From positions 174,019-238,018 of the forward strand of contig PLTA01000039.1 in assembly GCA_003164295.1 (NCBI GenBank): DNA of 64,000 bases, read 5' to 3'. The translations under genes were made by a program, and so were the position numbers. This DNA is from Candidatus Bathyarchaeota archaeon. Lineage in GTDB: Archaea > Thermoproteota > Bathyarchaeia > Bathyarchaeales > Bathycorpusculaceae. Positions 26,051 to 34,395 of this stretch are shown in pieces. Each line of letters begins with the position of its first letter. Within the stretch, counting starts at the first letter, position 1. Below the pieces are notes generated by a model that was not told where the DNA came from, did not search any database, and saw only the letters and a program-made list of their open reading frames with translations.

Positions 26051-26393
26051 CTAAAATTTAAATGTCCAGTCGTTAGTTTGAACGAGATGATCTTGGCAAT
26101 TCTTCAAACAGAGTCCCAAATTTTGTGATTCCTTATCTATTTCAGTTGGAAGAGGATTTCTTCTTGAAAATGATTGGTTAGCCCATAACCAACACAGTCT
26201 GAGCTCTTTGATTTCGTGAGAGTCAAAAGTGCTAAGTGCACAAATACGTATCCATTTATAGGTCTCCCGCATCTCGGCAGGAGAAGGCTTTACATTTAAA
26301 TCTGAATAGATCCAAAATTTTTCACAAAATAATCAAATAAGAGTTTGAGTAATAATCTCTTTCAAGTCTTTTGTTTTTAAGAGCGCGACTCAT
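26051..26393 (-). pseudogene. Frameshifted small hypothetical gene
   Basis: An ATG at 26393 with a strong AAGGAGAG site opens a frame reading S-R-A-L-K-N-K-R-L-E-R-D-Y-Y-S-N-S-Y-L-I. It hits a TGA about 20 codons in. The adjacent frame then continues without interruption as F-C-E-K-F-W-I-Y-S-D-L-N-V through AEMRETYKWIRICAL and LRLCWLWANQSFSRRN to a stop at 26051. Together they give a protein of about 113 residues rich in Trp, Cys and charged residues, with no family I recognise. The offset requires one extra base or loss of two near 26330. The remainder of the 25921-26489 gap shows no other gene. Confidence 0.5.
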
Positions 26394-26489
26394 TTTTTTC
26401 TCTCCTTAAATTATTCTTGATTACTTGTGTTTCCTGCCCGCGGAGAGTCACCTTGTTACGGGGTATAAATTAAAGAGTGAAAGAAAATT

Positions 26490-28919
26490 TTAGTGTGGCC
26501 ATTCCCAGTCTTGGGTTGGTTTCTTTATTGGTTGTCCGCGAGCTAAAGCTGCTTGTTCTGCTAAGCGTTCAAGTAGTATTTTTTGCTCTATTCCAGCAAC
26601 GTTCTTTCTTGTAGTTATTACGGCGTCGTTGTTTACCGAGATGCTGTCGATTCCAACGCGAACGAGGAATTCTGCGAAGTCTGGAAGGTTTGATGGTCCT
26701 TCACCGCAGATTGAGACTGTGCATCCGTTTTCGTGTGCAGCTTTGATTAAGTGAGCAATAATTCTCTTTACTGCTGGGTCTCTCTCGTCAAAGTATCCCA
26801 TTTGACCTAACCGTTCGGAGTCACGGTCAATCATTAGTACTCCTTGGGTCATGTCGTTTGATCCTATTGAGAACCCGTCAACTAGTTTTGAGAATTCGTC
26901 AGCCATTATGCCAATTGATGGGGTTTCAGCCATGAACCATACTTTGAAGTCGCGTGAGCGTTCTAAGCCTTCTTCTTTCATGATGTCAAGAACTTTTCTT
27001 GCTTCCCAGAGTGTACGAACCATAGGAAGCATGACGTAGACGCCTTTAAGTCCCCATTCTGTGCGGCATTTTTTGATGGCTTGGCATTCAAGTCGAAAGG
27101 CTTGGATGTACCATTTGCTTATGTAGCGGCTGCATCCTCTCCAACCCAACATTGGGTTCTCTTCTACGATTTCGTATTTCTCTCCGCCTTTTAAGCCTCG
27201 GTATTCATTAGTTTTAAAGTCGCTTAAGCGAACTACAACAGGTTTAGGTTGAATTGCCCTTGCTACGACTGCTATGCCATCTGCAAGTTTGTCGACGAAC
27301 TGTTGGCTCTGGCCTTCTTCAATAAACGCCATTGGATGCTTTCCTATAGCACTCGCTAAGATGAATTCGATTCGCATTAAACCAATGCCTTCAAACGGCA
27401 GATTCTTATACTGCTCAATCATCTCAGGCGTTCCCAAATTCATGTAAATTTTTGTGCCTGTTACTGGAGCTGAATCTGCGTATTGCATACCATTTGCAGA
27501 TCCGTTTGATGTAACTGGAGTTTGAACAGCTTGCGCCATTATGCCTTCGTAAATTACGCCATTTCTTGAATCAACAGTATATTCTAGGCCTGTTTTCATA
27601 ACTTGGGTACCTATTTCTGTTCCTACAACGCATGGAATGTTAAGTTCTCGACTTACGATTGCCGCATGAGAGGTGATTCCACCTTTGTCCGTAACTATGG
27701 CACTTGCCATTTTCATGAACGGTACAAAGTCAGGGTCAGTCATTCCCGTAACGAGGATGTCGCCTTTTTTCATGTCTCTGTTTGCGTCGTCAGGGTTGAG
27801 GACAATTGTTGCTTTTCCTATGCCATAGCCTCTTCGTCCAGCGGAGATGCCTCTGACTACAACTTTTAATTGTTCGTGTTTTGATTCTTCCATTTTAGGC
27901 GCTTCCATTTCTTTTGTGCCAAAAACTGTTTCGGGTCTCGCTTGAACTATGAACATATTTTGTGGATACGGAAGGTCTTGGTCAATTGCCCATTCAATAT
28001 CCATGGGTTTGTTGTAATGTTTCTCGATTCTATTTGCGAGTTCTGCTAGTGCCAAGAGTTCTCGGTCGTCAATACAGGTTACTTTTTGCTTTTCCTCTGG
28101 TATATCTAAATGAATTGTCTTACCTGTTTTAGGATCACGGATGTACTCTACGGTTTTTCGTGAAATTCTTCGTTCCTTAATTGTAGTTGTGACTTTGTCA
28201 ATGACAAAGTCATCAGGGTTAACTGCGCCTGATACTACAGTTTCGCCTAAACCGTAATTGCCCTCGATAACAATTTCGTCGCGGTTTCCGGTGACAGGGT
28301 TTATTGTGAACATGACGCCTGCGCATCCAGAGTTAACCATTTTTTGGACTCCGACACTGATGAAGACTTTTTCGTGTGGGAACCCTTTTTCGTTTCTGTA
28401 AAAGATTGCTCGTGGTGTAAATAGGCTGGACCAACATTTTCTTACTTTATCGATGAGGTCATCAGGTCCTTTTACGTTCAGGTAGGTTTCTTGTTGACCT
28501 GCAAATGATGCATCGGGTAAGTCTTCAGCTGTTGCGCTTGATCTTACTGCAACAAAAGTATCTTTTAATCCAAGCTGTTGGTTGAGTTCTTTGTAGGCAT
28601 TTCTTATTTCAGTTTCCATGTCTTTTGGCATTGGAGTTTTTTCGATTAGTTCACGAATCTTCTTTGACGCGGCGTCATATTGTTTGGGATCGTTAAGGTC
28701 TGTGACTGTTTCTGTTATTATTTTATAAATTTGGGTAGCGATATTTTTTTCTTGAATGTATCGCTCATAAGAATAAGCAGTTACGGCAAACCCTGGTGGA
28801 ACAGGTAAGCCAGCGTTAATCATTTCCCCTAAGCTGGCGTTTTTTCCGCCAACCAAAGAGACATCAGTATTTCTAACTTCAGTAAACCATAAAACCAATG
28901 CTTGTGCTTTGGTGCTCAA
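26490..28919 (-). CDS. ppsA: Phosphoenolpyruvate synthase
   Basis: 809-residue PEP synthase, converting pyruvate, ATP and water to PEP, AMP and phosphate; the entry step of gluconeogenesis. The N-terminal ATP-grasp domain shows VGGKNASLGEM and VRSSATAEDLPDASFAGQ. The swivelling phosphohistidine is His418 in GGITSHAAIVSR. The C-terminal barrel has GFSIGSNDMTQGVL and the catalytic cysteine in SICGEGPS. The TTG start overlaps the L10e stop codon (TTGA), so it is cotranscribed with the ribosomal gene. The C-terminal tail RGQPIKKPTQDWEWPH is the usual one. Confidence 0.96.
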   Translation of the reverse strand: MSTKAQALVLWFTEVRNTDVSLVGGKNASLGEMINAGLPVPPGFAVTAYSYERYIQEKNIATQIYKIITETVTDLNDPKQYDAASKKIRELIEKTPMPKDMETEIRNAYKELNQQLGLKDTFVAVRSSATAEDLPDASFAGQQETYLNVKGPDDLIDKVRKCWSSLFTPRAIFYRNEKGFPHEKVFISVGVQKMVNSGCAGVMFTINPVTGNRDEIVIEGNYGLGETVVSGAVNPDDFVIDKVTTTIKERRISRKTVEYIRDPKTGKTIHLDIPEEKQKVTCIDDRELLALAELANRIEKHYNKPMDIEWAIDQDLPYPQNMFIVQARPETVFGTKEMEAPKMEESKHEQLKVVVRGISAGRRGYGIGKATIVLNPDDANRDMKKGDILVTGMTDPDFVPFMKMASAIVTDKGGITSHAAIVSRELNIPCVVGTEIGTQVMKTGLEYTVDSRNGVIYEGIMAQAVQTPVTSNGSANGMQYADSAPVTGTKIYMNLGTPEMIEQYKNLPFEGIGLMRIEFILASAIGKHPMAFIEEGQSQQFVDKLADGIAVVARAIQPKPVVVRLSDFKTNEYRGLKGGEKYEIVEENPMLGWRGCSRYISKWYIQAFRLECQAIKKCRTEWGLKGVYVMLPMVRTLWEARKVLDIMKEEGLERSRDFKVWFMAETPSIGIMADEFSKLVDGFSIGSNDMTQGVLMIDRDSERLGQMGYFDERDPAVKRIIAHLIKAAHENGCTVSICGEGPSNLPDFAEFLVRVGIDSISVNNDAVITTRKNVAGIEQKILLERLAEQAALARGQPIKKPTQDWEWPH

Positions 28920-29485
28920 GCCGTCTCCGTCTCCGGTTCCGCTTCTGCATCCTCAGCTACATCGGTTAATTCTTCAGCAACATTTGGAGAAGCTGCAATT
29001 TTGGAGATAACTATTTTGCAGGGTATTGGAAGTTTTGCGCTTCCTCTTTTGAGAGATTCTTTAGCGGTTTCCTCTTGACCTGCTTTAACTTTGACGGTCA
29101 TGAGAACTTGATCTACCTCGACTTTTGCTGCAGTGCCGACGGCTGTTCCAAAGGAACGTCTCATTCCCTGTTGAAGTCGGTCAGCATGAGCGCCGAAGAT
29201 CATTTTATTTTCTCTTAGAATAATGTGAGGATAAGGATGAACAACCATAAGATAATCATTTACGACTTTATCCATTAAGACGCGATTTGTAGCCACGCGC
29301 ATTGCTTCAAGTGCAATATGACGTATTTGAGCTCGCTCTAAAGCGATAAGTTGACCTTGAACTTGAAAGGTTCCCTTTGTATCACCCATAGTAAATTTCA
29401 CTATTTTTGGCGGTGGAAAACCTCTAGCATATTCTTTTCTTGTGTAGGCTCGATTTTTAACGTGCCTATAATTTTTTGCGTGCAT
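28916..29485 (-). CDS. rpl10e: 50S ribosomal protein L10e (uL16)
   Basis: 189-residue archaeal uL16. The N-terminus reads HAKNYRHVKNRAYTRKEYARGFPPPKI, followed by the conserved block NRVLMDKVVNDYLMVVHPYPHIILRENKM and GMRRSFGTAVGTAA. It binds near the A-site tRNA and is needed for late 60S/50S assembly. The C-terminus carries an acidic extension (DVAEDAEAEPETETA) beyond the core. ATG start with a TATA box about 35 bases upstream and AGGGACG near the start. Coupled to ppsA. Confidence 0.94.
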   Translation of the reverse strand: MHAKNYRHVKNRAYTRKEYARGFPPPKIVKFTMGDTKGTFQVQGQLIALERAQIRHIALEAMRVATNRVLMDKVVNDYLMVVHPYPHIILRENKMIFGAHADRLQQGMRRSFGTAVGTAAKVEVDQVLMTVKVKAGQEETAKESLKRGSAKLPIPCKIVISKIAASPNVAEELTDVAEDAEAEPETETA

Positions 29486-29517
29486 GCCAAACGTCCCTTT
29501 TTAGCATACCCATTCAG

Positions 29518-29532
29518 CGGTATTTAAACGAT
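29518..29532 (-). promoter_or_regulatory. Promoter of the rpl10e-ppsA operon
   Basis: Minus-strand ATCGTTTAAATACCG contains a BRE/TATA-like block about 35 bases before the L10e ATG, predicting a short leader with the AGGGACG site. Confidence 0.45.
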
Positions 29533-29620
29533 TTGTAACGTTATGCTTAACCTTACATTATTTTCACACGTATAATTGTAAAGTCTGAAGCTGCAATTCT
29601 AGTCATAACGGACTATAGAT

Positions 29621-29630
29621 TTTATATACT
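29621..29630 (+). promoter_or_regulatory. TATA box of the tRNA methyltransferase gene
   Basis: TTTATATACT is centred about 27 bases before the ATG at 29653, the spacing expected for a leaderless transcript. No purine-rich ribosome-binding site lies before that ATG, consistent with leaderless initiation. Confidence 0.5.
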
Positions 29631-29652
29631 TAGTAAGCAATTCATCTTCCAG

Positions 29653-30951
29653 ATGCCCATAGAATTATTTATTTCAGGAAAAAACTGGAGACTTTCCTTA
29701 GCGGAGCTTACTGCTTACCTCAAAGCAAGAGAAATTAAGTTTGAAATAAATTTTTTTTCTAAAGAGTTTTTCACGTTAACTTTCGAAAATCGCCTTGAAA
29801 CTTCTGTTATTGACGCTTTAGGCGGAACCATAAAAATTGGGGAAGAAAAAACAAAGTTTTCAACAAAGATTGTTAAAGAAGCTTTTTTTGATAGAAAAAA
29901 GCAATCTCAAAAGCAACTAGCTGAATTGTTAGCGTCAAGCGGTTTAGTAGATGAAATGGATAAATCAGCTGAGAAATTGTTTTTCGGAGTCAGCATCTAC
30001 AGTTCCGAAAATATGTGGCACCCTTTATCGGGAAACATTCAACGCTTTATCGGAAGCAAAGTAAAAGATGAGTTGTCGGATCACGAAAAGAAATCAAAGT
30101 TCATGGGATTTGGCAAAGATAGAAAATTAGCGCAACTTAGTCATGTTGAAGTTTTAAAGAAGAATTTGGTCGAAACTAAATCAGAAGTTTTGCTATGCAT
30201 AAGCAAAGAAGAAACCTGGGTCGCTAGAACTGTCGCTGTTCACAATCCTTTTGAATTCCAGAAAAGAGATGTGTACAAGCCCATTCAGCGAACAATCTTT
30301 GGTATGCCTCCAAGGTTGGCTAGAATTATGGTTAACTTATCCGCTTGTACCCCAGGAAAGGTTTTGCTTGACCCATTCTGCGGTGTGGGCACTGTTCTTC
30401 AAGAAGCATTACTGGCGAGGGCAAACGTGGTTGGAGTAGATGTTAATCCTTGGTGCGTAAATGCATCAAATGAGAACCTTGAGTGGATAAGAAGAGAGTA
30501 TAATCTTCAAAATGCTGAGTTTAGGCTTTTGCAAGGAGACGTTGGCAAATTGGCAGAAAAGGTGGGGCAGGAAACAATTGATTGCATCGTAACAGAACCT
30601 GATTTGGGTCCAGCATTACGACAAGTACCTACTGGACCATATGCAGAGAAAATTATTCAGAAACTTGAGCCTTTATTCTTCGGTTTAGCCGAACAGGCTT
30701 ACAAAGTTTTGAAAAAAGATGGCCGATTAGTTCTTGTGACTCCCTACATCATAACTCGTTCGGGTCATTCAGTTTCAATGCCAATTGCTGAAAAACTTGA
30801 GAAAACTGGATTCAAGCTGGTGAAGCCATTCTCCGAAGAAATGTTCGCCAAGAACGCCAGAGATCATGAAGAACTGGTCAGCATGCGTTCTTTAGTGGAA
30901 GTTGATGAACGCCATAAAATTAGCAGACAAATCCATATTTGCCAAAAGTAA
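29653..30951 (+). CDS. tRNA (guanine-N2) methyltransferase, Trm11/Trm-G10 family
   Basis: 432-residue two-part enzyme. Residues 1-190 form the N-terminal ferredoxin-like/THUMP-type RNA-binding part, with RDVYKPIQRTIFGMPPRLARIM as linker. The Rossmann methyltransferase follows: motif I LLDPFCGVGTVLQEALL, motif II GVDVNPWC, and the catalytic loop TEPDLGP in place of the N/DPPY of other N2-guanine enzymes. The T/D-E-P-x-L-G-P variant is typical of Trm11-related proteins that make m2G10/m22G10 in tRNA. Probably leaderless. No strong operon partner. Confidence 0.88.
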   Translation: MPIELFISGKNWRLSLAELTAYLKAREIKFEINFFSKEFFTLTFENRLETSVIDALGGTIKIGEEKTKFSTKIVKEAFFDRKKQSQKQLAELLASSGLVDEMDKSAEKLFFGVSIYSSENMWHPLSGNIQRFIGSKVKDELSDHEKKSKFMGFGKDRKLAQLSHVEVLKKNLVETKSEVLLCISKEETWVARTVAVHNPFEFQKRDVYKPIQRTIFGMPPRLARIMVNLSACTPGKVLLDPFCGVGTVLQEALLARANVVGVDVNPWCVNASNENLEWIRREYNLQNAEFRLLQGDVGKLAEKVGQETIDCIVTEPDLGPALRQVPTGPYAEKIIQKLEPLFFGLAEQAYKVLKKDGRLVLVTPYIITRSGHSVSMPIAEKLEKTGFKLVKPFSEEMFAKNARDHEELVSMRSLVEVDERHKISRQIHICQK

Positions 30952-31026
30952 ACTGTTTCGCCTCAGAAATTATTTATTAATTTCTTCACATGCACTATGA
31001 CGTGAAAGATTTGAGGCTAAAGACTA

Positions 31027-31512
31027 ATGGAAACTCATTCAAGACCTAATTGGGACAGATATTTCTTAGATTTATGTGAAGCAGTGGCTAAACGTGCTAC
31101 GTGTGACCGAGGACGAAGCGGCTGCGTCATCGTAAAAGATAAGCGAATTATGACTACCGGTTACGTTGGCGCCCCTATGGGTTTGCCCCATTGTGACGAA
31201 GCCGGACATGACATGCGTAAAGTATTTGACATTAATGGAAATGTTACCCAACATTGTGTTCGTACCCTTCATGCAGAGCAAAATGCCATCATACAAGCAG
31301 CAAGATTTGGAATATCACTTGAGGGAGCCACTTTGTTTTGTAAAATGACGCCGTGTCGAACTTGTGCAATGATGATAATCAATGCTGGCATAAAACGGGT
31401 GGTCTGTGAAAAACGTTACCACGTCGACGGTGACACCATAGACATGTTCAAGCAAGCATGCATAGAACTAACAATAGTGAATAACGAATTCGAAAAATAC
31501 GACAAACAATAG
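31027..31512 (+). CDS. dCMP deaminase-family protein
   Basis: 161-residue zinc-dependent deoxycytidylate deaminase. The catalytic zinc site is His-Ala-Glu in TLHAEQNAII plus PCRTC (TPCRTCAMMIINAG). The N-terminal block RPNWDRYFLDLCEAVAKRATCDRGRSGCVIV and the loop GAPMGLPHCDEAGH are typical of dCMP deaminases that make dUMP for thymidylate synthesis. ATG start preceded by TTGAGGCTAAAG. A TATA-like TATTTATTA lies upstream at about 30971. Confidence 0.92.
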   Translation: METHSRPNWDRYFLDLCEAVAKRATCDRGRSGCVIVKDKRIMTTGYVGAPMGLPHCDEAGHDMRKVFDINGNVTQHCVRTLHAEQNAIIQAARFGISLEGATLFCKMTPCRTCAMMIINAGIKRVVCEKRYHVDGDTIDMFKQACIELTIVNNEFEKYDKQ

Positions 31513-31636
31513 GTCACAATTCAGGATTTAAGTCTCAATTTGTGTTAGCGAATTTGACCGAAACAAATTTGCAAAAGTTCGAACAAAAAGTTCATCTGTG
31601 TCAACTACTAGCTTGATTTGAAGTTGGTTTGCAACA

Positions 31637-32413
31637 ATGAACGTCGAAATCAAAATGCTGAAGGATTTTGAACCCAGCGAATTAATTCTTATATGCGGAG
31701 TGCCTGGAATAGCTTACATAGGAAAAATTTCAGTTGACTACCTCGTCCAGCAACTCAAAGCTGAACTAGTCGCGGAAATATACTCAAAATATTTTCCACC
31801 ATATGTCGTTATAAAAGAAGATGGACTTGTTGAACTTCTTCGAAACGAACTTCAACTATTCAAAGACGAATCAGGAAGAACAATCATTTTTCTCACAGGT
31901 AACGCCCAGGCGTATTCTCCCGAGGGTCAATATGAAATTGCAGAGGCAATTTTGGATTGGGCAATCAACAAAGGAGTAAAAAGAATCTATTCAGTTGCAG
32001 CCTACATAACGGAAAGACCGTTTGAAACCCCCAACGTCTATTCAACAACTACAACGTTAGCTTTGCTTGAAGAAGCCAAAGCACATGGTGCACAATTTCT
32101 TGATGACGGCATCATCGGCGGCGAAAACGGCATAATAATGGGTCTGGCCAAAAAAAGAAACGTAGAAGGCGTATGTCTGCTTGCTGAAACTCATGGATAT
32201 CAGGCTCCAACAGGAGAATTTATTATAGATCCACGAGCTGCAAAAGCAGCTTTGAAAGTCATGACTTCAATGTTGAATTTGAAAATAGACATGGATCCGA
32301 TGGAAAAACAGGTTGTCGAGATGGACGAGGCAATTGCGAAATTGGTTGAAATTGAGCGTAAAATACGAGAAGAAATGGCTGGTGCAGGGAAAAGACCCGC
32401 CTACGTAACTTAA
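31637..32413 (+). CDS. PAC2-family proteasome assembly chaperone-like protein
   Basis: 258-residue PAC2/DUF75 protein. ELILICGVPGIAYIGKISVDYLVQQL is the glycine-rich opening, SPEGQYEIAEAILDW the middle motif, and CLLAETHGYQAPTGEFIIDPRAA the late motif. It ends with a helical charged tail and RPAYVT. Closest in layout to the paralogue at 14545. It is followed after 11 bp by a second, more divergent PAC2 gene, which suggests a heteromeric chaperone pair like archaeal PbaA/PbaB or eukaryotic PAC1-PAC2. ATG start; no clear ribosome-binding site, so it could be leaderless. Confidence 0.88.
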   Translation: MNVEIKMLKDFEPSELILICGVPGIAYIGKISVDYLVQQLKAELVAEIYSKYFPPYVVIKEDGLVELLRNELQLFKDESGRTIIFLTGNAQAYSPEGQYEIAEAILDWAINKGVKRIYSVAAYITERPFETPNVYSTTTTLALLEEAKAHGAQFLDDGIIGGENGIIMGLAKKRNVEGVCLLAETHGYQAPTGEFIIDPRAAKAALKVMTSMLNLKIDMDPMEKQVVEMDEAIAKLVEIERKIREEMAGAGKRPAYVT

Positions 32414-32424
32414 ACGAGGATAAA

Positions 32425-33105
32425 ATGATGGAAAAGGAAACGTGGATAGAGAGTCGCGGCAACGCTAAACTCGTCGAACCCATAGCTGTTGTTGGGTCGC
32501 CTGGTTTAAGATCTATAGGCAAACTTGTTATGAACAGTCTAATAACTAAAACCAAAGCAACCCTAATCGCAGACATGTATTCTACCCACATGCCTTCAAT
32601 CTACCAAACTAAACCCTCCTACGCAGCCAACCCAATGTTACCCGGCATCGGAGGAGTTATTGTTGAATCAGGCCAACCAGACTTTCCCAAAGTTCAATTC
32701 TACGCAAGCTCAACCCCATCATTAATCATTACAAAGGGATATCATGCAAATTTTGAAGGTCAATATGACATAGCGATAAAAGTCTTAGATTTTCTAGCTG
32801 AAAACCACGTCAGAAAAATAATAGTTGTTGCAGGTTACGGTTCAAAGGACAAGAAAATATGCTGTGCTGCAACCAGCAAAGAATTACTCGTCGAGATGAA
32901 AGAAAAATACAACATTGACATAGGTTACAAAGGACCCTTCATGGGTTTCTCTGGATTGGTATTTGGTTTGTCAAAGCGAAAGGGTATGGAGGCACTTTGT
33001 CTTTTTTCAAGCACAGAACCAAAAGAAAATGACTTAGAATTTCCCGATAAAGAAGCATCAGACAGGGCAATGGATACGCTCAATAAGATACTTGGACTTC
33101 AATAA
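32425..33105 (+). CDS. PAC2-family protein, second member of tandem pair
   Basis: 226-residue PAC2/DUF75 member. It shows PIAVVGSPGLRSIGKLVMNSLI, NFEGQYDIAIKVLDFL and GPFMGFSGLVFGLSKRKGMEALCLFSSTE. It lacks the long charged C-terminal tail of its two paralogues and ends MDTLNKILGLQ, so it may be the structural partner rather than the subunit that docks on the proteasome. ATG start 11 bp after the previous stop, with AACGAGGATAAA as ribosome-binding site; certainly the same operon. Confidence 0.85.
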   Translation: MMEKETWIESRGNAKLVEPIAVVGSPGLRSIGKLVMNSLITKTKATLIADMYSTHMPSIYQTKPSYAANPMLPGIGGVIVESGQPDFPKVQFYASSTPSLIITKGYHANFEGQYDIAIKVLDFLAENHVRKIIVVAGYGSKDKKICCAATSKELLVEMKEKYNIDIGYKGPFMGFSGLVFGLSKRKGMEALCLFSSTEPKENDLEFPDKEASDRAMDTLNKILGLQ

Positions 33106-33220
33106 TAAAGTGCATAATCAATGCGCTATTAGTCTTTAACCCACTTCAAAAACTCTTAATCACCTTTTGAGAAGTGAATAAGACTTAAGTGTCGAACGAT
33201 TTATACAAAGCCCGACTGTT

Positions 33221-34390
33221 ATGAAGTTAAAAGGCTCGCCGCTTCACCTGAATGTATATGAAACTTCTGAAATGCTGACAAACAAGCATTTTCAAGAGTA
33301 CAGTATGCTTGAATTTGAAAGGCTTTACCTTCCAGAAAGTATGAGACCATTCACCAATCTCAATCCGTTGGGTTCAAAAGAGTTTGTTACAGACGATAAT
33401 AGAGGCGCAGTTGCGCCTTTACCTTCTTTGAAAATAGACGGCACCGACTTTTACTTTTCAGTCAAAGGTATAGGCTCAACAACTAACCCTTTTTCTCATC
33501 AGCTTCTTGGGAAAGCCGAAATATGCAACTTGTTGACAGATTCTAGGCTGAAAGACAAGATAGTGAATTCCGAGGAAGTGGCTCCAAGGTACCTCACAGG
33601 GGAATTATGGCTAAGAGGCTCCCCTTATGGCGGACAGGGACTTGAGCACGCAACCACTTCAATGAAAGTATCAGAAATGGCCGACCTTACCTCTATTCAC
33701 GGATTTCGCATCGCTCCTCTTGTGAAAATAGTTTTCCTTCCCACAGACTTTGAGAACGAAATCAAGAAAATATTTTGGTATCGCAGATTCAGAGGAAGAA
33801 TTGTTCAGGAAACAAGATTGGTTCCGTCCAATGTGCGTATTTATTTCCATTCGGGTAGTACAATCGGCGGAAATGTAAGATCAGTCTTTGACTTATTTGG
33901 AATAGATACGAATGATAAAGCATTGGAGTTTCTGAAGAATTTCGTTAAGAGTGGGATCGCATTTCTCACTTTATTCACTAGGACATTAAAAAGTAATGAA
34001 GATGGAACTTTCAGCGGCTTGGATTTTTACGATGTTTGGTTAGACAAGGATGCAGTTCTCTCTCCAGACGGCACCATTTACTTTGTAGACCTTGAAGGTT
34101 TGGAATGGATAAATGTCGAGAAAAAGAAGGTCGCTGAAAAGATAGATGACCAGATATTCAGATCCCTTTACGAATTCATGTATGCATATGAACAGATTGA
34201 ACGAGAACGGTACGCAAGATTCGGGAGTATGATGGATAGGAAAGTGCAGTTTGAATTTCTCCTCAGAGAGGCACTTAAGAATGATGAAGTTGTTGACTTT
34301 GTAAGTGAGGGAGAAAGTCTTAAACTGGTTATCGGTAACATATTAAGAGAGCAACAACTAACTAAGAAATTCCCAATCGTGGATAGGTAA
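33221..34390 (+). CDS. Divergent SelO/kinase-like protein, first gene of an uncharacterised operon
   Basis: 389 residues, no named family recognised with certainty. Several segments follow the order of SelO pseudokinases (protein AMPylases): FSVKGIGSTTNPFS (Lys82) against the SelO LKGAGxTPYS block; GGQGLEHATTSMKVSEMADL (Glu152) against the SelO SSIREYLxSEAM helix; TRLVPSNVRIYF (198-209) against TRVAPSHIRxGTF. A catalytic-loop-like LDKDAVL (Asp275, Asp277) and IYFVDLEGLEW (Asp290) sit where metal-binding residues are expected. An insertion of about 50 residues separates the first two blocks. The likeness is my reading by eye, and nucleotide transfer is an inference. Start at ATG 33221; downstream gene follows after 5 bp. 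Confidence 0.6.
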   Translation: MKLKGSPLHLNVYETSEMLTNKHFQEYSMLEFERLYLPESMRPFTNLNPLGSKEFVTDDNRGAVAPLPSLKIDGTDFYFSVKGIGSTTNPFSHQLLGKAEICNLLTDSRLKDKIVNSEEVAPRYLTGELWLRGSPYGGQGLEHATTSMKVSEMADLTSIHGFRIAPLVKIVFLPTDFENEIKKIFWYRRFRGRIVQETRLVPSNVRIYFHSGSTIGGNVRSVFDLFGIDTNDKALEFLKNFVKSGIAFLTLFTRTLKSNEDGTFSGLDFYDVWLDKDAVLSPDGTIYFVDLEGLEWINVEKKKVAEKIDDQIFRSLYEFMYAYEQIERERYARFGSMMDRKVQFEFLLREALKNDEVVDFVSEGESLKLVIGNILREQQLTKKFPIVDR

Positions 34391-34395
34391 TAGAA

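Noticed and set aside
25859-26128. Forward open frame across the dph2 start region
   Set aside because: It overlaps the start of dph2 and the broken minus-strand gene, and has no plausible protein character.
26435-26470. Minus-strand GTAACAAGGTGACTC resembling the 3' end of 16S rRNA
   Set aside because: Only about ten bases match, and the anti-Shine-Dalgarno end and neighbouring rRNA sequence are absent.
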